From: Streptomyces sp. MMG1121
GTDB lineage: Bacteria > Actinomycetota > Actinomycetes > Streptomycetales > Streptomycetaceae
Assembly: GCF_001280015.1 (NCBI RefSeq)
Contig: NZ_LGDV01000002.1
Span: forward strand, 62,001 to 126,000
Direction: 5' to 3'
Length of the DNA: 64,000 nt
The notes under the pieces were generated by a model that had not been told where the DNA came from, searched no databases, and saw only the letters and a program-made list of their open reading frames with translations. Made by a program: the position numbers and the translations under genes. Below, piece by piece: positions 60,975 to 64,000 of this stretch; position 1 is the first letter of the stretch, and the number at the start of each line of letters is the position of its first letter.

Positions 60975-63475
60975 CCGTGACCACGAGTTCCCCCGCCGGA
61001 GGGGGAGAGGCGGCGGTCCCGCCGGAGGATCTCGTCACGCTGACGATCGACGGCATCGAGATCAGCGTGCCCAAGGGCACCCTGGTCATCCGGGCCGCCG
61101 AGCAGCTCGGCGTCGAGATCCCGCGATTCTGCGACCACCCCCTGCTCGACCCCGCCGGCGCCTGCCGCCAGTGCATCGTCGAGGTCGAGGGCCAGCGCAA
61201 GCCGATGGCGTCCTGCACCATCACCTGTACCGACGGCATGGTGGTGAAGACCCAGCTCACCTCGCCGGTCGCCGAGAAGGCCCAGCACGGGGTGATGGAG
61301 CTGCTGCTCATCAACCACCCGCTGGACTGCCCGGTCTGCGACAAGGGCGGCGAGTGCCCGCTGCAGAACCAGGCCATGTCACACGGCAACGCCGAGTCCC
61401 GCTTCGACGGAAAGAAGCGGACCTACGAGAAGCCCGTACCGATCTCCACCCAGGTCCTGCTCGACCGCGAGCGCTGCGTGCTCTGCGCCCGCTGCACCCG
61501 CTTCTCCAACCAGATCGCGGGCGACCCGATGATCGAGCTGCTGGAGCGGGGCGCGCTGCAGCAGGTCGGCACCGGCGAGGGCGACCCGTTCGAGTCGTAC
61601 TTCTCCGGCAACACCATCCAGATCTGCCCGGTCGGCGCCCTGACCTCGGCGGCCTACCGGTTCCGCTCCCGCCCCTTCGACCTCATCTCCTCGCCGTCCG
61701 TCTGCGAGCACTGCTCCGGCGGCTGCGCGACCCGCACCGACCACCGGCGCGGCAAGGTCATGCGGCGGCTCGCCGCCAGCGACCCCGAGGTCAACGAGGA
61801 GTGGATGTGCGACAAGGGACGCTTCGCGTTCCGGTACGCACAGCTCAAGGACCGCCTCGACACCCCCCTGGTCCGGGGCGCCGACGGAACCCTGGCACCC
61901 GCCTCGTGGCCGGAGGCGCTGGAGGCCGCCGCGCGCGGGCTCGGTGCCGCCCGCTCCCGGGCCGGCGTCCTCATCGGCGGTCGGCTGACCGTCGAGGACG
62001 CCTACGCCTACAGCAAGTTCGCCCGCGTGGCGCTCGACACCAACGACATCGACTTCCGCGCGCGCGTGCACAGTGGCGAGGAGTCGGACTTCCTGGCCTC
62101 CCGGGTGGCCGGCCGCGGCCGTGACCTCGACGGTACGGGCGTCACGTACACCTCCCTGGAGAAGGCGCCCGCCGTCCTGCTGGTCGGCTTCGAGTCGGAG
62201 GAGGAGGCGCCCGGCGTCTTCCTGCGCCTGCGCAAGGCCTGGCGGGGGCACAAGCAGCAGGTGTTCGCGCTGGCCACGCACGCGACCCGCGGCCTGCGGA
62301 AGGCGGGCGGCACCCTGCTGCCGGCCGCGCCCGGCACCGAGACCGAGTGGCTGGACGCCCTCGCGAACGGCGCCGGCCTGGAGGAGCCCGGCACGCTGGC
62401 CTCGCAGGCCCTGCGCGCCGAGGGCGCGGTCATCGTCGTCGGCGAGCGGCTCGCCTCGGTCGCGGGCGGTCTCACCGCCGCCGCCCGCGCCGCCACCGCG
62501 ACCGGCGCCCGGCTGGTATGGATCCCGCGCCGGGCCGGTGAACGCGGTGCCGTCGAGGTGGGCGCGCTGCCGTCGCTGCTGCCGGGCGGCCGCCCGGCGA
62601 CCGACCCGCGCGCGCGGGAGGAGGTCGCCGCCGCCTGGGGGCTCGCCGAACTCCCGCTGCACTACGGCCGCGACACCCACCACATCCTCGAAGCCGCCGC
62701 CACCGGTGAGCTGTCGGCGCTCGTCGTCGCCGGAGTGGAGGTCGCCGACCTCCCCGACCCGGCACGCGCGCGTGAGGCACTGGACAGCGTCGGCTTCCTG
62801 GTGTCACTGGAGCTGCGGCCCAGTGAGGTCACCGACCACGCCGACGTCGTCCTGCCGGTCGCCGCGGTCGCCGAGAAGGCGGGCACCTTCCTCAACTGGG
62901 AGGGCAGGGTGCGGTTCTTCGACGCCGCGCTCAAGCCCGACCAGATGACGCGCCGCCTCGCACCGACCGACGCGCGCGTGCTGCAGATGCTCGCCGACGC
63001 CATGGACGTCCACCTGGGCCTGCCGGATCTGCGCACCACGCGCGCGGAGATCGACCGGCTCGGCTCCTGGGGCGGCCCGCGCGCCACCGAGCCCCAGGAA
63101 GTGGCGGGTGTGCTGCCCCGTCCGGCCGTCGGTGAGGCCGTACTCGCCGGGCACCGGCTGCTGCTCGACCAGGGCGTCCTCCAACAGGGCGACGAGGCGC
63201 TCGCCGGTACCCGGCACGCCGCCCACGCGCGCGTGTCGGCGGCGACGGCCGCCGAGGCGGGCGTCAAGGACGGTGACCTGTTCGCCGTCACCGGACCGGC
63301 CGGCACGGTCGAACTCCCGCTTCAGATCACCGAGATGCCCGACCGGGTGGTCTGGCTCCCGCTGAACTCCGCCGGCGCCGGCGTCGCCTCCGACACCGGG
63401 GCACAGCCCGGCTCCCTCGTCCGCATCGGCCCGGCGGCAGTCGCCGAAGAGGCCCCCAAGGAGGTGGAGGCATGA
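60971..63475 (+). CDS. nuoG: NADH-quinone oxidoreductase subunit G
   Basis: An 834-aa subunit with several iron-sulfur clusters. N-terminal 2Fe-2S ferredoxin domain ([26 protein letters not shown]), the C-x2-C / His-ligated region with [15 protein letters not shown] and [13 protein letters not shown], then a molybdopterin-oxidoreductase-like domain beginning [19 protein letters not shown]. The last is catalytically inactive in complex I and is diverged and Ala-rich toward its end. ATG coupled to nuoF (ATGA). Confidence 0.96.
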   Translation: MTVTTSSPAGGGEAAVPPEDLVTLTIDGIEISVPKGTLVIRAAEQLGVEIPRFCDHPLLDPAGACRQCIVEVEGQRKPMASCTITCTDGMVVKTQLTSPVAEKAQHGVMELLLINHPLDCPVCDKGGECPLQNQAMSHGNAESRFDGKKRTYEKPVPISTQVLLDRERCVLCARCTRFSNQIAGDPMIELLERGALQQVGTGEGDPFESYFSGNTIQICPVGALTSAAYRFRSRPFDLISSPSVCEHCSGGCATRTDHRRGKVMRRLAASDPEVNEEWMCDKGRFAFRYAQLKDRLDTPLVRGADGTLAPASWPEALEAAARGLGAARSRAGVLIGGRLTVEDAYAYSKFARVALDTNDIDFRARVHSGEESDFLASRVAGRGRDLDGTGVTYTSLEKAPAVLLVGFESEEEAPGVFLRLRKAWRGHKQQVFALATHATRGLRKAGGTLLPAAPGTETEWLDALANGAGLEEPGTLASQALRAEGAVIVVGERLASVAGGLTAAARAATATGARLVWIPRRAGERGAVEVGALPSLLPGGRPATDPRAREEVAAAWGLAELPLHYGRDTHHILEAAATGELSALVVAGVEVADLPDPARAREALDSVGFLVSLELRPSEVTDHADVVLPVAAVAEKAGTFLNWEGRVRFFDAALKPDQMTRRLAPTDARVLQMLADAMDVHLGLPDLRTTRAEIDRLGSWGGPRATEPQEVAGVLPRPAVGEAVLAGHRLLLDQGVLQQGDEALAGTRHAAHARVSAATAAEAGVKDGDLFAVTGPAGTVELPLQITEMPDRVVWLPLNSAGAGVASDTGAQPGSLVRIGPAAVAEEAPKEVEA

Positions 63476-64000
63476 GCCCGTATCTCGCCGCTGAAGACCT
63501 CTCGATGTTCGGCCGCGACCCCTGGTGGCTGGTCGTCGTCAAGGCCGTCTTCTGCTTCGCCTTCCTGATGGTGACCGTGCTGTTCTCCATCGTCTGGGAG
63601 CGCAAGGTCGTCGCCTGGATGCAGCTGCGCATCGGTCCCAACCGGCACGGCCCCTGGGGCATGCTCCAGTCGCTCGCCGACGGCATCAAGCTGATGCTCA
63701 AGGAAGACGTCATCGTCAAACGCGCGGACAAGGCCGTCTACGTCCTCGCGCCGATCGTCGCGGCCATCCCGGCCTTCATGGCGATCGCGGTGATCCCTTT
63801 CGGCCCTGCCGACAACGAGATCTCCATCTTCGGTACGCGCACCACGATGCAGCTCACCGACCTGCCGATCGCGATGCTCTACATCCTCGCGGTCGCCTCC
63901 GTCGGCATCTACGGCATCGTGCTCGCGGGTTGGAGTTCTGGATCCACCTACCCGCTGCTCGGCGGCCTCCGTTCCTGCGCGCAGATGATCTCCTACGAGA
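63472..64000 (+). CDS. nuoH: NADH-quinone oxidoreductase subunit H (cut by window end)
   Basis: First 176 codons of the membrane subunit that contacts the quinone cavity. [42 protein letters not shown] is the conserved first loop, and [30 protein letters not shown] the central one, where the window ends. ATG overlaps the nuoG stop. The operon surely continues beyond the window. Confidence 0.96.
   Translation, partial: MSPYLAAEDLSMFGRDPWWLVVVKAVFCFAFLMVTVLFSIVWERKVVAWMQLRIGPNRHGPWGMLQSLADGIKLMLKEDVIVKRADKAVYVLAPIVAAIPAFMAIAVIPFGPADNEISIFGTRTTMQLTDLPIAMLYILAVASVGIYGIVLAGWSSGSTYPLLGGLRSCAQMISYE

Overview
The window is a stretch of Streptomyces chromosome. The G+C content is very high, third codon positions are almost always G or C, and GTG and TTG starts and 4-base stop/start overlaps are common. 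The regulators (SARP/AfsR-type, XRE-cupin, several TetR, PASTA kinases' relatives) are typical of the genus. Gene order recalls the S. coelicolor region that runs from hemL, through the resA/ccs genes and the futalosine menaquinone genes, to the nuo operon. That comparison is from memory and was not searched.

Layout. 0-9 kb: a conserved hypothetical gene, hemL (heme precursor), a phosphoglycerate-mutase-fold gene, a Tat lipoprotein with a polysaccharide-deacetylase fold, and the System II cytochrome c biogenesis operon (resA, ccdA, resB, ccsA). 9-21 kb: an accessory block with an SRPBCC protein, a STAND-like ATPase translationally coupled to a membrane-anchored substrate-binding protein, a stand-alone condensation-domain protein, a 2OG-Fe(II) oxygenase coupled to a yeast-type cytosine deaminase, TetR, a Ser/Thr kinase with a ricin-type tail, and a two-gene pair sharing an unusual glycine/asparagine-rich motif. 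21-28 kb: menaquinone genes mqnL, mqnP, mqnM and mqnE with an Lrp regulator, then GNAT, DUF4229 and TetR genes. 28-32.5 kb: a MaoC hydratase divergent from a long-chain acyl-CoA synthetase, and a LysR gene followed by a relic copy of its own 3' end. 32.6-38.7 kb: a degenerate ATP-grasp-like protein, a small SARP, a large AfsR-type SARP/NB-ARC/TPR regulator, a tiny secreted peptide gene preceded by 11-bp-spaced heptamers, and a methyltransferase. 38.8-41 kb: azlCD divergent from an XRE-cupin regulator, and a cold-shock gene. 41-55 kb: mqnA, two membrane Ser/Thr kinases, a prepilin peptidase, mqnC with a degenerate amidohydrolase-like neighbour, two broken genes fused head to head, menG, a PASTA protein, GNAT, a geranylgeranyl-reductase-type flavoprotein, peptide deformylase and an NlpC/P60 endopeptidase. 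55.8-64 kb: nuoA to nuoH (nuoH cut by the window end), with a Rex-like palindrome upstream.

How it works together. The backbone is respiratory. It supplies heme precursors, covalent cytochrome c assembly, nearly the whole futalosine menaquinone route (mqnA, C, E, L, M, P plus menG and a possible side-chain reductase; mqnB and mqnD are not here), and complex I, which reduces that menaquinone. Accessory, regulatory and signalling genes are set between these conserved blocks.

Most noteworthy candidates: the shared-motif membrane-protein pair at 19.7-20.7 kb, which resembles paired amyloid-signalling motifs; the SARP/AfsR locus with 11-bp-spaced heptamers in front of a secreted peptide gene; the ATPase/receptor pair at 9.7-13.4 kb; and the small condensation/oxygenase/deaminase module. 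Coordinates and starts were read by eye, and family names are from motif recognition, not database searches.
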